Below are positions 1 through 6,614 of a DNA stretch of 28,652 bases, piece after piece. The notes under the pieces were generated by a model. That model saw only the letters and a program-made list of their open reading frames with translations, made no database searches and was not told where the DNA came from. How positions within the stretch are numbered: position 1 is the first letter of the stretch; the number at the start of each line of letters is the position of its first letter. Source of the stretch: 66-474 sp036279975 (GTDB lineage Bacteria; Pseudomonadota; Gammaproteobacteria; Xanthomonadales; Rhodanobacteraceae); assembly GCA_036279975.1 (NCBI GenBank), contig DASURP010000110.1:1-28652 (forward strand), written 5' to 3'. A program made the position numbers and the translations under genes.

Positions 1-1557
1 ACCTCCAACCCCTTCGAGCGCCTGTTGCCGGGCGTGGCCGATGGGCGCGACCTCAATCCGTTGCTGCAGGATCCGGGGATGATCATCCATCCGCCGATGC
101 TGTACATGGGTTACGTCGGCTTCGCGGTGCCGTTCGCCTTCGCCATCGCCGCATTGCTCGACGGCCGAATCGATGCGCGCTGGCTGCGCTGGACTCGCCC
201 GTGGACCAACATCGCCTGGGCGTTCCTGACGCTGGGCATCGCACTGGGGTCGTGGTGGGCGTACTACGAGCTCGGCTGGGGCGGCTGGTGGTTCTGGGAT
301 CCGGTCGAGAACGCCTCGTTCATGCCCTGGCTGATCGGCGCGGCGCTGATCCATGCGCAGGCGATCACCGACAAGCGCGATGGCCTGCGCGCGTGGACCC
401 TGCTGCTGTCGATCTTCGCGTTCGCATTTTCGCTGCTGGGCACCTTCCTGGTGCGCTCGGGCCTGCTGACCAGCGTGCATGCGTTCGCGTTCGCGCCCGC
501 ACGCGGCGTGTTCATCCTCGTCTATCTCGCGGTGGTGGTCGGTGGCTCACTGCTGCTGTACGCATTGCGCGCACCGAAAGTCACCGGCGGCAAGTCGTTT
601 GCACTGGCTTCGCGCGAAACGATGATGGTGATCGGCAATTTGATGCTCACGGTCGCCTGCGCGATGGTACTGCTGGGCACGCTGTATCCGCTGGTGGGCG
701 AGGCGTTGGACATCGGGCGCATCTCGGTCGGGCCACCCTACTTCGGGCCACTGTTCCTGATCCTGATGACGCCGCTGGTGCTGGCGCTGCCGTTCGGCCC
801 GCTGTCGCGCTGGGGCAAGGCGGACCTGAAAGTCTGGAAGCGCGCGCTGGTCCGGATCGTGTCGCTGGCCGTCGCGGCCGGCATCATCGGTTTCATCGTC
901 GGCGCGCGAAGCTGGTACGCACTGCTCGGCGTCACCGCGTCGGTGTGGGTGATGGCGGGCGTCGCGACGTTCGCGATCAAGCGCTGGCGCGAAGCGCCGC
1001 GCGGCAAGCGTTATCCCTTCGAGATGCTGGGCATGATGCTCGCGCACTTCGGGATCGGCGTGTTCATTGCGGGCGCGATCCTGACCCGTTCGATGAGCGT
1101 GGAGCAGGACGTCAGCATGAAACCGGGTGCGAGTGTCGACGTCGGCGCCTACGATTTCCGCTTCAACGGCGTCACCGAAACCGAGGGGCCGAACTATCGC
1201 GCGCAACAGGGCACGGTGGTGATCACGCGCAACGGCAAGCATATCGTGACCCTGCATCCGCAAAAGCGCACCTATGCGGGTGGACAGGTGCAGACCGAAG
1301 CCGCGATCCAGGCCGGCGTGTTCCGTGACCTGTACGTGTCGCTCGGCGATCCGATCGGCGCTGGCGCGTGGTCGCTCCGGGTCTACGACAAGCCGTTCGT
1401 GCGCTGGATCTGGGGCGGTGGCGTGCTGATGATGCTGGGCGGATTCACGGTGGTGCTGGACAAGCGTTTCCGCCTGAAGCGCGCCGTCGAACCCGAAACC
1501 GTGCGCGCCAGGCCCGAACCCGAAACACCGCGCAAGCTGGCGGAAGGTGAGGCGTGA
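1..1557 (+). CDS. ccmF: Cytochrome c maturation heme lyase subunit CcmF (5' partial)
   Basis: The reading frame is open from base 1, so the start lies outside the window; about 518 residues of a protein usually near 650 are present. CcmF is the multi-spanning inner-membrane subunit that, with CcmH and CcmI, ligates heme from holo-CcmE to apocytochrome c on the periplasmic side. The sequence shows the tryptophan-rich heme-handling WWD motif (GGWWFWDPVENASFMPW), the preceding conserved HPPMLYMGYVG stretch, many hydrophobic segments, and a large periplasmic C-terminal part ending in a last membrane helix (WGGGVLMMLGGFTVVLD). Its stop overlaps the GTG start of ccmG (GTGA), showing translational coupling inside the ccm operon. 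Identification is secure. Confidence 0.96.
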   Translation, partial: TSNPFERLLPGVADGRDLNPLLQDPGMIIHPPMLYMGYVGFAVPFAFAIAALLDGRIDARWLRWTRPWTNIAWAFLTLGIALGSWWAYYELGWGGWWFWDPVENASFMPWLIGAALIHAQAITDKRDGLRAWTLLLSIFAFAFSLLGTFLVRSGLLTSVHAFAFAPARGVFILVYLAVVVGGSLLLYALRAPKVTGGKSFALASRETMMVIGNLMLTVACAMVLLGTLYPLVGEALDIGRISVGPPYFGPLFLILMTPLVLALPFGPLSRWGKADLKVWKRALVRIVSLAVAAGIIGFIVGARSWYALLGVTASVWVMAGVATFAIKRWREAPRGKRYPFEMLGMMLAHFGIGVFIAGAILTRSMSVEQDVSMKPGASVDVGAYDFRFNGVTETEGPNYRAQQGTVVITRNGKHIVTLHPQKRTYAGGQVQTEAAIQAGVFRDLYVSLGDPIGAGAWSLRVYDKPFVRWIWGGGVLMMLGGFTVVLDKRFRLKRAVEPETVRARPEPETPRKLAEGEA

Positions 1558-2123
1558 GCACGGCCACGCGCAAGCCGCTCGCCCGGTTCGTGCCGCTCGC
1601 CGTGTTCGCGGTACTGGTGGCGTTCTTCGTGGTCGGGCTGGTGTGGAACCAGACCCACGACGCGCGCTTCGTGCCCTCGCCGCTGATCGACAAGCCGGCG
1701 CCCACGTTCCGCCTGCCGCGGCTGGAAAACCCCACCGAGTTCGTCAGCAAGGCCGACCTGCTGGGCAAGCCGTACCTCATCAACGTGTTCGCAAGCTGGT
1801 GTTTTGCGTGCGGCGACGAACATCCGGTGCTGATGGCTTATCGCGACAGGTTCGGCGTGCCGCTGATCGGTTACGACTACAAGGATGCGCCGCAGGACGC
1901 GCGCGCCTGGCTGCAGCGCCACGGCAACCCCTACCACGAAGTGATCACCGACCAATCCGGTGAAACGGCGATCAACTTCGGCGTGTACGGCGCACCCGAG
2001 ACTTACCTGATCGATGCCAGGGGCATCATCCGCTACAAGCACATCGGGCCGCTGACGCCCGACGTGATCGCGAAGGAACTCGAACCGAAGATCCGCACTC
2101 TCGAGCAGGAGGGCAGCACGTGA
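1554..2123 (+). CDS. ccmG: Thiol:disulfide interchange protein CcmG/DsbE
   Basis: A 189-residue membrane-anchored periplasmic thioredoxin-like protein that keeps the heme-binding cysteines of apocytochrome c reduced for heme attachment. One N-terminal membrane anchor (about residues 12-31) precedes a thioredoxin fold with the active-site pair in ASWCFACGDEHP (C83, C86). The motif is WCFAC where many homologues have WCPTC. The cis-proline region is GVYGAPETYLID, with the acidic residue after the cis-Pro typical of CcmG. The GTG start overlaps the ccmF stop by four bases, and the stop in turn overlaps the GTG of ccmH, so the three genes form one coupled operon. Confidence 0.95.
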   Translation: MSTATRKPLARFVPLAVFAVLVAFFVVGLVWNQTHDARFVPSPLIDKPAPTFRLPRLENPTEFVSKADLLGKPYLINVFASWCFACGDEHPVLMAYRDRFGVPLIGYDYKDAPQDARAWLQRHGNPYHEVITDQSGETAINFGVYGAPETYLIDARGIIRYKHIGPLTPDVIAKELEPKIRTLEQEGST

Positions 2124-2812
2124 AGCGCCTGCTTGCGTGGCTTGAACCCCTCTCCCTCCGGGAGAGGGGCAGGGGTGAGGGTTCGGGGTGGGCAAGCAAC
2201 CATCCATGGTGCCGGGCGCCGGTGTGGCCATCCTTGGCCACCCGTTCGAAGCAGCGCGCAATGCCACTGGCATCGCGCAAACGCCGCTTCCCACCCTCAC
2301 CCGCCGCTGCGGGTTCGCGCTACGCGCGCGTTCGCCCCGCTCCGCCTCTACCGAAGGGAGAGGGAAAAGTCGTTCGCAGCCTATGGCTGCGTTGGACCGT
2401 CGCAGCAGTGTTGGCGGGTTGCGTGATCGCCCCGGCCTTCGCGATCGACCCGCTGCCGTTCCAGAACAACGCGCAACGCGAACGTTTCCAGCACCTGACC
2501 CGCGAACTGCGCTGCATGGTCTGCCAGGACGAGAGCCTGCTCGCCTCGAACGCCGATTTCGCCAAGCAACTGCGCCGGCAGATTTTCGACATGATGCAGC
2601 AAGGCAAGAGCGACAGGGAAATCAAGGATTGGCTGGTTGCGCGCTATTCCGCCTTCATCCTGTACGACCCGCCGCTGGCGCCCTCGACGATCGCGCTGTG
2701 GTTCGGCACGCCCGTGATCCTGTTGGCCGGCGGTATCGTTGTGGTCGTGTTGTTGCGCCGGCGCACGCGACCCGCCCACACGATCGCCGAAGAGCCCGGA
2801 GACGATTGGTGA
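2120..2812 (+). CDS. ccmH: Cytochrome c maturation protein CcmH (CcmL type) with in-frame N-terminal insertion
   Basis: CcmH is a periplasmic thiol oxidoreductase of the heme-ligation complex. The mature part is typical: ELRCMVCQ (C132, C135) in a three-helix domain, then YDPPLAPST and a C-terminal membrane helix with a basic tail. Homologues are usually about 130-160 residues with the signal peptide at the very N-terminus. Here the frame is 230 residues, because about 74 codons of palindromic repeat (2144-2365) lie between the GTG start coupled to dsbE (GTGA) and the signal peptide (LWLRWTVAAVLAG to APAFA, residues 88-108). No ATG, GTG or TTG lies in frame between the repeat and the signal peptide, so the repeat is either translated or an unusual start (such as CTG 2387) is used. 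An LAGC lipobox-like string is also present. Function is secure; the start is uncertain. Confidence 0.88.
   Translation: MKRLLAWLEPLSLRERGRGEGSGWASNHPWCRAPVWPSLATRSKQRAMPLASRKRRFPPSPAAAGSRYARVRPAPPLPKGEGKVVRSLWLRWTVAAVLAGCVIAPAFAIDPLPFQNNAQRERFQHLTRELRCMVCQDESLLASNADFAKQLRRQIFDMMQQGKSDREIKDWLVARYSAFILYDPPLAPSTIALWFGTPVILLAGGIVVVVLLRRRTRPAHTIAEEPGDDW
2144..2365. repeat. Composite palindromic repeat inserted in ccmH
   Basis: A nested inverted-repeat element of about 222 bases. The left half forms a perfect 9-bp hairpin, CCCCTCTCC (2147-2155) with GGAGAGGGG (2161-2169). CCCTCTCCCT (2148-2157) is also the exact reverse complement of AGGGAGAGGG at 2355-2364, and GGGTGAGGGT (2173-2182) of ACCCTCACCC at 2293-2302. 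Similar CCCTCTCCC/GGGAGAGGG palindromes are common intergenic repeats in high-GC proteobacteria. The unusual feature is that this one sits in a coding frame and keeps it open. Boundaries are approximate. Confidence 0.7.
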
Positions 2813-2931
2813 CCATCCGTTTTCTCGTCATCGCGGCAACCGCAGCGACCACGCTGGCCCGTGCATACGTTGCCGTTACCGGGCATCCCGGAGACGATTG
2901 ATGACAACACGATTTCTCGTCATCGCCGCCG
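2795..2931 (+). repeat. Degenerate tandem duplication of the ccmH/ccmI junction
   Basis: Two copies 92 bases apart begin at 2795 and 2887. Both start CCCGGAGACGATTG, continue with a start codon (GTG 2809, ATG 2901) followed by a few divergent bases, and share TTTCTCGTCATCGC. Over about 43 bases I count roughly six mismatches. Copy one ends ccmH and opens a 30-codon frame; copy two ends that frame and opens ccmI. This indicates a tandem duplication spanning the stop/start junction, followed by drift of the first copy. Confidence 0.7.
2809..2901 (+). CDS. 30-residue mini-ORF between ccmH and ccmI (relic or translational bridge)
   Basis: This frame starts at GTG 2809, overlapping the ccmH stop (GTGA), and stops at TGA 2899-2901, overlapping the ATG of ccmI (TGATG). 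Its first residues, TIRFLVIAA, mirror CcmI (TTRFLVIAA), and its last residues, PGDD, mirror the CcmH C-terminus (PGDDW). It is therefore a by-product of the junction duplication and not a gene family of its own. It may still be translated and carry ribosomes from ccmH to ccmI, because both of its ends are coupled. The peptide is hydrophobic at the start and is probably not functional in itself. Confidence 0.35.
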   Translation: MTIRFLVIAATAATTLARAYVAVTGHPGDD

Positions 2932-3968
2932 TGATGGTAGTGGCCGCACTCGCTTGCGTGCTGGTGCCGCTGTTGCGCAGCGCGCGCCGCGCCGGCCGGC
3001 CGCGCGCACCCTTCGTGCTTGCCCTGCTGCTGGCGCTGGCGACGCCGCCCGCGGTGCTGGGCATGTACCTGGCGATCGGCACGCCGCAGGCGCTGCAACC
3101 ACCCCCCGCGGACGACCACGCCACGCTCGCCGAAGCCACCCGCCAGCTGCAGGAAAGCATCGCCCGCAAGCCCGATGACGCACGGGGCTGGGCGTTGCTG
3201 GCGCAGGCCTACGCCGCGCTCAACCAGCCGCAACAGTCGCTGGATGCGTTGAACCACCTTTTGCAACTGAAGCCCGACGATCCCGACGCGATGGTCGCGT
3301 GGGTGGAAGCCAAGGCGGAAACAGACCCCTCCCACCTGATCGACGATGCTTCGCGCGCACAGCTGCAACACGCCCTGCAGATCGAACCCACCCACCAGCG
3401 CGCGCTGTGGCTGCTAGGCATCAGCGATTTCCAGCGCAACGACTACGCCGACGCCGCGAAGCAATGGAAGACCCTGCTGCCGCTGCTGGACCCTGGTTCC
3501 CGCGTCGCCGCAGCCGTGCAGCAGCAATTGGCCGAAGCCGAAGCGCGGGCGGGTGATGCCAGCCTGGCAACCGCCGCGACCAGCGCGGAACCTGCAACCG
3601 CGTCGTCCGCCACCGACGCGAAGCGTGTTGCGATCCGGGTGACGGTGAACATCCAGGACCAGATGCTCGACAAGCTCAAGCCCGGCGACACCCTGTTCGT
3701 CTTCGCCAGGGCCATCGACGGTCCGCCGATGCCGTTGGCTGTCGCGAAACTCAGCGGGGTGCGATTCCCCGCCACCGTCACCCTGACCGACGCGCTGGCG
3801 ATGTCACCCAATCTGCGCCTGTCGCAATACCACAAGGTGGAAGTCGTGGCACGCCTCAGCGCCAGCGGCAACGCGCTGCCGCAGGCGGGCGACCTCGAGT
3901 CCACGCCCATGCAAGTCGCCACCGACTCCCGCACGCCGGTCACCCTGACGATCAACCGGGTGGATTGA
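2901..3968 (+). CDS. ccmI: Cytochrome c maturation protein CcmI (TPR apocytochrome chaperone)
   Basis: A 355-residue inner-membrane protein that binds apocytochrome c and delivers it to CcmF/CcmH. Two N-terminal membrane helices (about residues 5-24 and 35-57) are followed by a TPR region (about 70-210; for example GWALLAQAYAALNQPQQSLDALNHLLQLKPDDPDA, given here in parts: GWALLAQAYAALNQ and LNHLLQLKPDDPDA), an Ala/Thr-rich linker, and a C-terminal periplasmic beta-rich domain (VNIQDQMLDKLKPGD, VFARAIDGPPMPLAVAKL) typical of CcmI in this order. The loop between the two helices is only about ten residues (RSARRAGRPR), whereas many CcmI proteins carry a longer cytoplasmic helix-rich loop there. 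The start is the ATG at the duplicated junction, where the leading sequence is hydrophobic as expected. It is the last gene of the ccm operon. Confidence 0.9.
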   Translation: MTTRFLVIAAVMVVAALACVLVPLLRSARRAGRPRAPFVLALLLALATPPAVLGMYLAIGTPQALQPPPADDHATLAEATRQLQESIARKPDDARGWALLAQAYAALNQPQQSLDALNHLLQLKPDDPDAMVAWVEAKAETDPSHLIDDASRAQLQHALQIEPTHQRALWLLGISDFQRNDYADAAKQWKTLLPLLDPGSRVAAAVQQQLAEAEARAGDASLATAATSAEPATASSATDAKRVAIRVTVNIQDQMLDKLKPGDTLFVFARAIDGPPMPLAVAKLSGVRFPATVTLTDALAMSPNLRLSQYHKVEVVARLSASGNALPQAGDLESTPMQVATDSRTPVTLTINRVD

Positions 3969-3999
3969 GGCCCGCGACCAGGGCCCGGGATTCGTGGAA

Positions 4000-4064
4000 G
4001 GCGCAAAACACCCCCTTCGGCACGAAGGGTCGCTGCGAAGCAGCGGGGGGGGGGGGTGGATGCC
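4000..4064. repeat. GC-rich dispersed repeat, copy 1, with a 12-G tract
   Basis: The segment between ccmI and the acyltransferase gene contains CACCCCCTTCGGCACGAAGG, then the hairpin CGCTGC-GAA-GCAGCG and a run of 12 G (4045-4056). The same layout (C-rich arm, CGGCA, AAGGG, a perfect 6-bp hairpin, G-run, then GATGCC) recurs at about 17795-17860 between hpnA and mvaD. The two copies are diverged members of one intergenic repeat family. The hairpin arms differ in base but stay paired, which suggests that structure is conserved. Confidence 0.55.
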
Positions 4065-4160
4065 ACCGGGCCCGGAAAACGTTCTTGCCTGTGGAATGCG
4101 AAGGTTGGCCGTGACCGCCGCACTCGCTACCCTTGCGGATTCCGCCTGCAAAAAACCGCC

Positions 4161-5276
4161 ATGGCCGATGCCCGTCAATACTTCGACCTGCCCTCGCCGT
4201 TCAAGCTGAAACGCGGCGGCGAGCTGCGCGGCGCACGCCTCGCCTATGAAACCTGGGGCACGCTGGACGCGGCGCGCGACAACGCGGTGTTGATCCTGAC
4301 CGGCCTGTCGCCCAGCGCGCACGCAGCCAGCAATGCCGCCGACGACACGCCGGGCTGGTGGGAAGACGTCGTCGGTCCCGGCAAGGCCATCGACAGCAAC
4401 CGCTGGTTCGTGGTCTGCGTAAATACATTGGGAAGCTGCAAGGGCTCGACCGGTCCCGCGTCGATCGATCCCGCCAGCGGCGAACCCTACCGCACCGGGT
4501 TTCCCGAACTCACACTGGAGGACGCCGGCAACGCCGCGTTCGTACTCGCGCGCGGACTCGGCATCGAACGCCTTGCGGCGCTGGTCGGCTGCTCGATGGG
4601 CGGCATGGCTGCACTGGGAGGACTTGCCCTGCACGCAGGCTTCGCACGCGCGCACGTGAGCGTGTGCACCGCGCCGCGCGCACAGCCGTTCGCGATCGCG
4701 ATCCGCTCGCTGCAACGCGAAGCGATCCGCCTCGATCCGAACTGGAACGAAGGCCGCTACGACGACGAGCACTACCCGGAAACGGGCATGAACATCGCGC
4801 GCAAACTGGGCGTGATCACCTACCGTTCGGCACTGGAATGGAGCGGACGCTTCGGACGCATCCGGCTCGATCCCGACGACCGCGACGCAGAACCGTTCGG
4901 CGCCGAGTTCCAGATCGAGTCGTACCTGAACGCGCACGCCCGCCGCTTCACCCGCTCCTTCGACCCGAACTGCTATCTCTACCTGTCGCGTGCCTCGGAC
5001 TGGTTCGATCTCGCTGAGTACGGCGGCACACCGGATCCCACCACCGCGGTGCGCAATGCCCTGGCCCGGATGCGGCTGGAACGCGCACTGGTGATCGGCG
5101 TGGAAACCGACATCCTGTTCCCGCTGGAACAGCAGCAGCAGCTGGCCGACGACCTCACCGCGACCGGCACCGACACCACCTTCGTCGGCCTCGATTCGCC
5201 GCAGGGCCACGATGCGTTCCTGGTCGACACCGGCCGCTTCGGGGCCGCGATCGGGGCCTTCATGGCAACCCTGTGA
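4161..5276 (+). CDS. metX: MetX-family acyltransferase, probably serine O-succinyltransferase
   Basis: A 371-residue cytoplasmic alpha/beta hydrolase. The nucleophile is Ser145 in GCSMGGMAAL, the acid lies in GVETDILFPLEQQQQ and the histidine in SPQGHDAFLVD. Although often annotated homoserine O-acetyltransferase, it carries the signature of the Xanthomonas-type enzymes shown to acylate serine: LTGLSPSAHAASNA, CVNTLGSCKGSTGPAS, IRSLQREAIRLDP and KLGVITYRSALEW. The product would be O-succinylserine for cysteine synthesis. Assignment of serine plus succinyl-CoA over homoserine plus acetyl-CoA rests on remembered family resemblance. The ATG start fits the family N-terminus (MADARQYFDLPSPF); no good ribosome-binding site is seen. 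A possible promoter (TTGGCC 4105, 17-base spacer, TACCCT 4128) lies upstream. The next gene degrades cysteine. Confidence 0.85.
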   Translation: MADARQYFDLPSPFKLKRGGELRGARLAYETWGTLDAARDNAVLILTGLSPSAHAASNAADDTPGWWEDVVGPGKAIDSNRWFVVCVNTLGSCKGSTGPASIDPASGEPYRTGFPELTLEDAGNAAFVLARGLGIERLAALVGCSMGGMAALGGLALHAGFARAHVSVCTAPRAQPFAIAIRSLQREAIRLDPNWNEGRYDDEHYPETGMNIARKLGVITYRSALEWSGRFGRIRLDPDDRDAEPFGAEFQIESYLNAHARRFTRSFDPNCYLYLSRASDWFDLAEYGGTPDPTTAVRNALARMRLERALVIGVETDILFPLEQQQQLADDLTATGTDTTFVGLDSPQGHDAFLVDTGRFGAAIGAFMATL

Positions 5277-5292
5277 CGCAGACGGCGCCGCG

Positions 5293-5322
5293 TTGGCCAC
5301 GCGAACGACCTGACGTTATATG
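5293..5322 (+). promoter_or_regulatory. Putative promoter of the cysteine dioxygenase gene
   Basis: TTGGCC (5293-5298) and TATATG (5317-5322) are spaced by 18 bases. The ATG at 5331 is only eight bases past the -10 element and no purine-rich ribosome-binding site precedes it, so transcription would begin close to the start codon and the mRNA may be leaderless. The call rests on motif spacing alone. Confidence 0.35.
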
Positions 5323-5330
5323 CTTGTGCC

Positions 5331-5903
5331 ATGCAGATCGACTTTCCCGGCCGCGACAAACTGATCCAGTCGCTCGACACGGCCATCGGGGCCGGCAACA
5401 CGCCGGCCGTGATGCAGGCCATGCGCCACACCCTGTGCCGCCTGATCCGCGACGACTCGGTGCGACTTCCGGACTGCGTGTTCGAGGCCAACCCCGAGCA
5501 TTACGCCCGCCGCGAGCTCTACCACAGCGGCCCGCGTGGCTACTCGGTGATGGCGATGACCTGGGGTCCCGGACAGGGCACGCCGATCCACGACCACGCG
5601 GGCATGTGGTGCGTCGAGGGGGTGTGGCACGGCGAGCTGGAAGTGGTGCAGTACGAACTGGTCGAACGGCACGACCAGCGCTTCCACTTCCGGCCCGCGG
5701 GGGTGATCCAGGCGGGGCCGGGCTCGGCGGGCAGCCTGATCCCGCCGCACGAATACCACACCATCCGCAATCCTGCGGCGGACGCGATTACCGTTTCGTT
5801 GCACGTTTACCAGGATCGCATGACCCGCTGCGCGGTATTCGAGCCGTTGGGCGGCGAATGGTATGCGCGCGGCGAACGCGCGCTGGTACAGGACGCAGCG
5901 TAG
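5331..5903 (+). CDS. Cysteine dioxygenase
   Basis: A 190-residue cupin-fold non-heme iron dioxygenase that oxidises cysteine to cysteine sulfinate. Iron ligands are H87 and H89 (TPIHDHAGMWC) and H143 (HEYHTIRN, the second cupin motif). R60 matches the carboxylate-binding arginine of mammalian cysteine dioxygenase. S156, H158 and Y160 (SLHVY) form the Ser-His-Tyr triad. C94 lies five residues after H89, exactly where mammalian enzymes have the cysteine that crosslinks to the active-site tyrosine; most bacterial homologues are reported to have glycine there. These residues favour cysteine over 3-mercaptopropionate as substrate. The gene follows the cysteine-synthesis acyltransferase by 54 bases and may have its own promoter. 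Confidence 0.88.
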   Translation: MQIDFPGRDKLIQSLDTAIGAGNTPAVMQAMRHTLCRLIRDDSVRLPDCVFEANPEHYARRELYHSGPRGYSVMAMTWGPGQGTPIHDHAGMWCVEGVWHGELEVVQYELVERHDQRFHFRPAGVIQAGPGSAGSLIPPHEYHTIRNPAADAITVSLHVYQDRMTRCAVFEPLGGEWYARGERALVQDAA

Positions 5904-5937
5904 CCGCATCCGCGAACCCTTCGCCCCACCCCGGCCC

Positions 5938-5966
5938 TTGGCTTCGGGCCCGCGCTCCCGCATACT
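5938..5966 (+). promoter_or_regulatory. Putative tRNA-Leu promoter
   Basis: TTGGCT (5938-5943) and CATACT (5961-5966) are separated by 17 bases, each matching four of six sigma-70 consensus positions. The predicted start is a few bases before the tRNA at 5977, and the discriminator is GC-rich as in stringently controlled stable-RNA promoters. Confidence 0.4.
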
Positions 5967-5976
5967 TGCCGGCCCG

Positions 5977-6063
5977 GCCGAAGTGGCGGAATCGGTAGAC
6001 GCAGCGGACTCAAAATCCGCCGCCCTTGAAAGCGTGTGGGTTCGAGTCCCACCTTCGGCACCA
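5977..6063 (+). tRNA. tRNA-Leu (anticodon CAA)
   Basis: An 87-base class II tRNA with the acceptor stem GCCGAAG paired to CTTCGGC, discriminator A and an encoded CCA (6061-6063). The anticodon stem-loop GCGGA-CTCAAAA-TCCGC gives anticodon CAA, reading UUG. A long variable arm (GCCCTTGAAAGCGT region) and a T arm with GGTTCGAGTCC are present. Confidence 0.97.
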
Positions 6064-6126
6064 GGCAACGGCGCGGTATCACGACGCCACGCCGTGCATG
6101 GCCATTGTGCCTGTCCAGGCGTCCTG

Positions 6127-6372
6127 ATGCGCAAAGTCGGCAAGCTCATGTCTTTGATCGCGCTGTGCGCCGCATGCGGCGCATGCGTGCAGGTGCCTGC
6201 ACCGCGGATCCCTTCACCCGAGCCGGTCCCCTACCACCCATCTTCCCCCCAGACCAGGCCTGCTACAGTCCCGGCCGACTTCCCGAATCGTGCCAATGCC
6301 AAACGGGTATGCAGGGAAGTCAAGACCGACCAGGGCAACAAGCGCGTGTGCGTGTGGGAACCGCGGCACTGA
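6127..6372 (+). CDS. Small secreted protein with paired cysteines, function unknown
   Basis: An 81-residue product with a hydrophobic N-terminus (LMSLIALCAACGAC) that looks like a signal peptide. The cysteines suggest a lipoprotein, but no string is a clean lipobox. A proline-rich low-complexity middle follows. The C-terminus KRVCREVKTDQGNKRVCVW has two RVC units about 12 residues apart, resembling small Cys-pair periplasmic proteins common in Xanthomonadales. The ATG at 6127 is chosen; the internal ATG at 6148 is an alternative. It lies just after tRNA-Leu and before a clear terminator. I do not recognise a function. Confidence 0.5.
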   Translation: MRKVGKLMSLIALCAACGACVQVPAPRIPSPEPVPYHPSSPQTRPATVPADFPNRANAKRVCREVKTDQGNKRVCVWEPRH

Positions 6373-6454
6373 CATGCGCCGCGACGAAGTCGTGCGGATT
6401 CGATCTCCACTTCGCGACAGGCGGCTCCTTCGATCCTCCCAGGGTACCGCACAA

Positions 6455-6479
6455 CCCCGCCTTCCGGCGGGTTTTTGTT
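6455..6479 (+). terminator. Rho-independent terminator
   Basis: The stem CCCGCC (6456-6461) pairs with GGCGGG (6466-6471) across the loop TTCC, followed directly by TTTTTGTT. This is the clearest intrinsic terminator in the window and closes the unit containing tRNA-Leu and the small secreted protein. The rest of 6373-6614 shows nothing I can name. Confidence 0.85.
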
Positions 6480-6614
6480 GCGTGGCGGCTGTCCGGCCCG
6501 CGGCACCCGCGACCGTCGCCATCTGTGCGCGTGCGCACATTGCCATGGCCTGCGATGGCACGGCAGTTGCATTGAATCATGCAGACCCGTGTTGCGCGCC
6601 CCAGGCAGGCCACC

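Noticed and set aside
4056..4160. N-terminal extension of the MetX-family protein
   Set aside because: The 35 extra residues come from the repeat-bearing intergenic region and are not family-like. The ATG at 4161 fits the family start.
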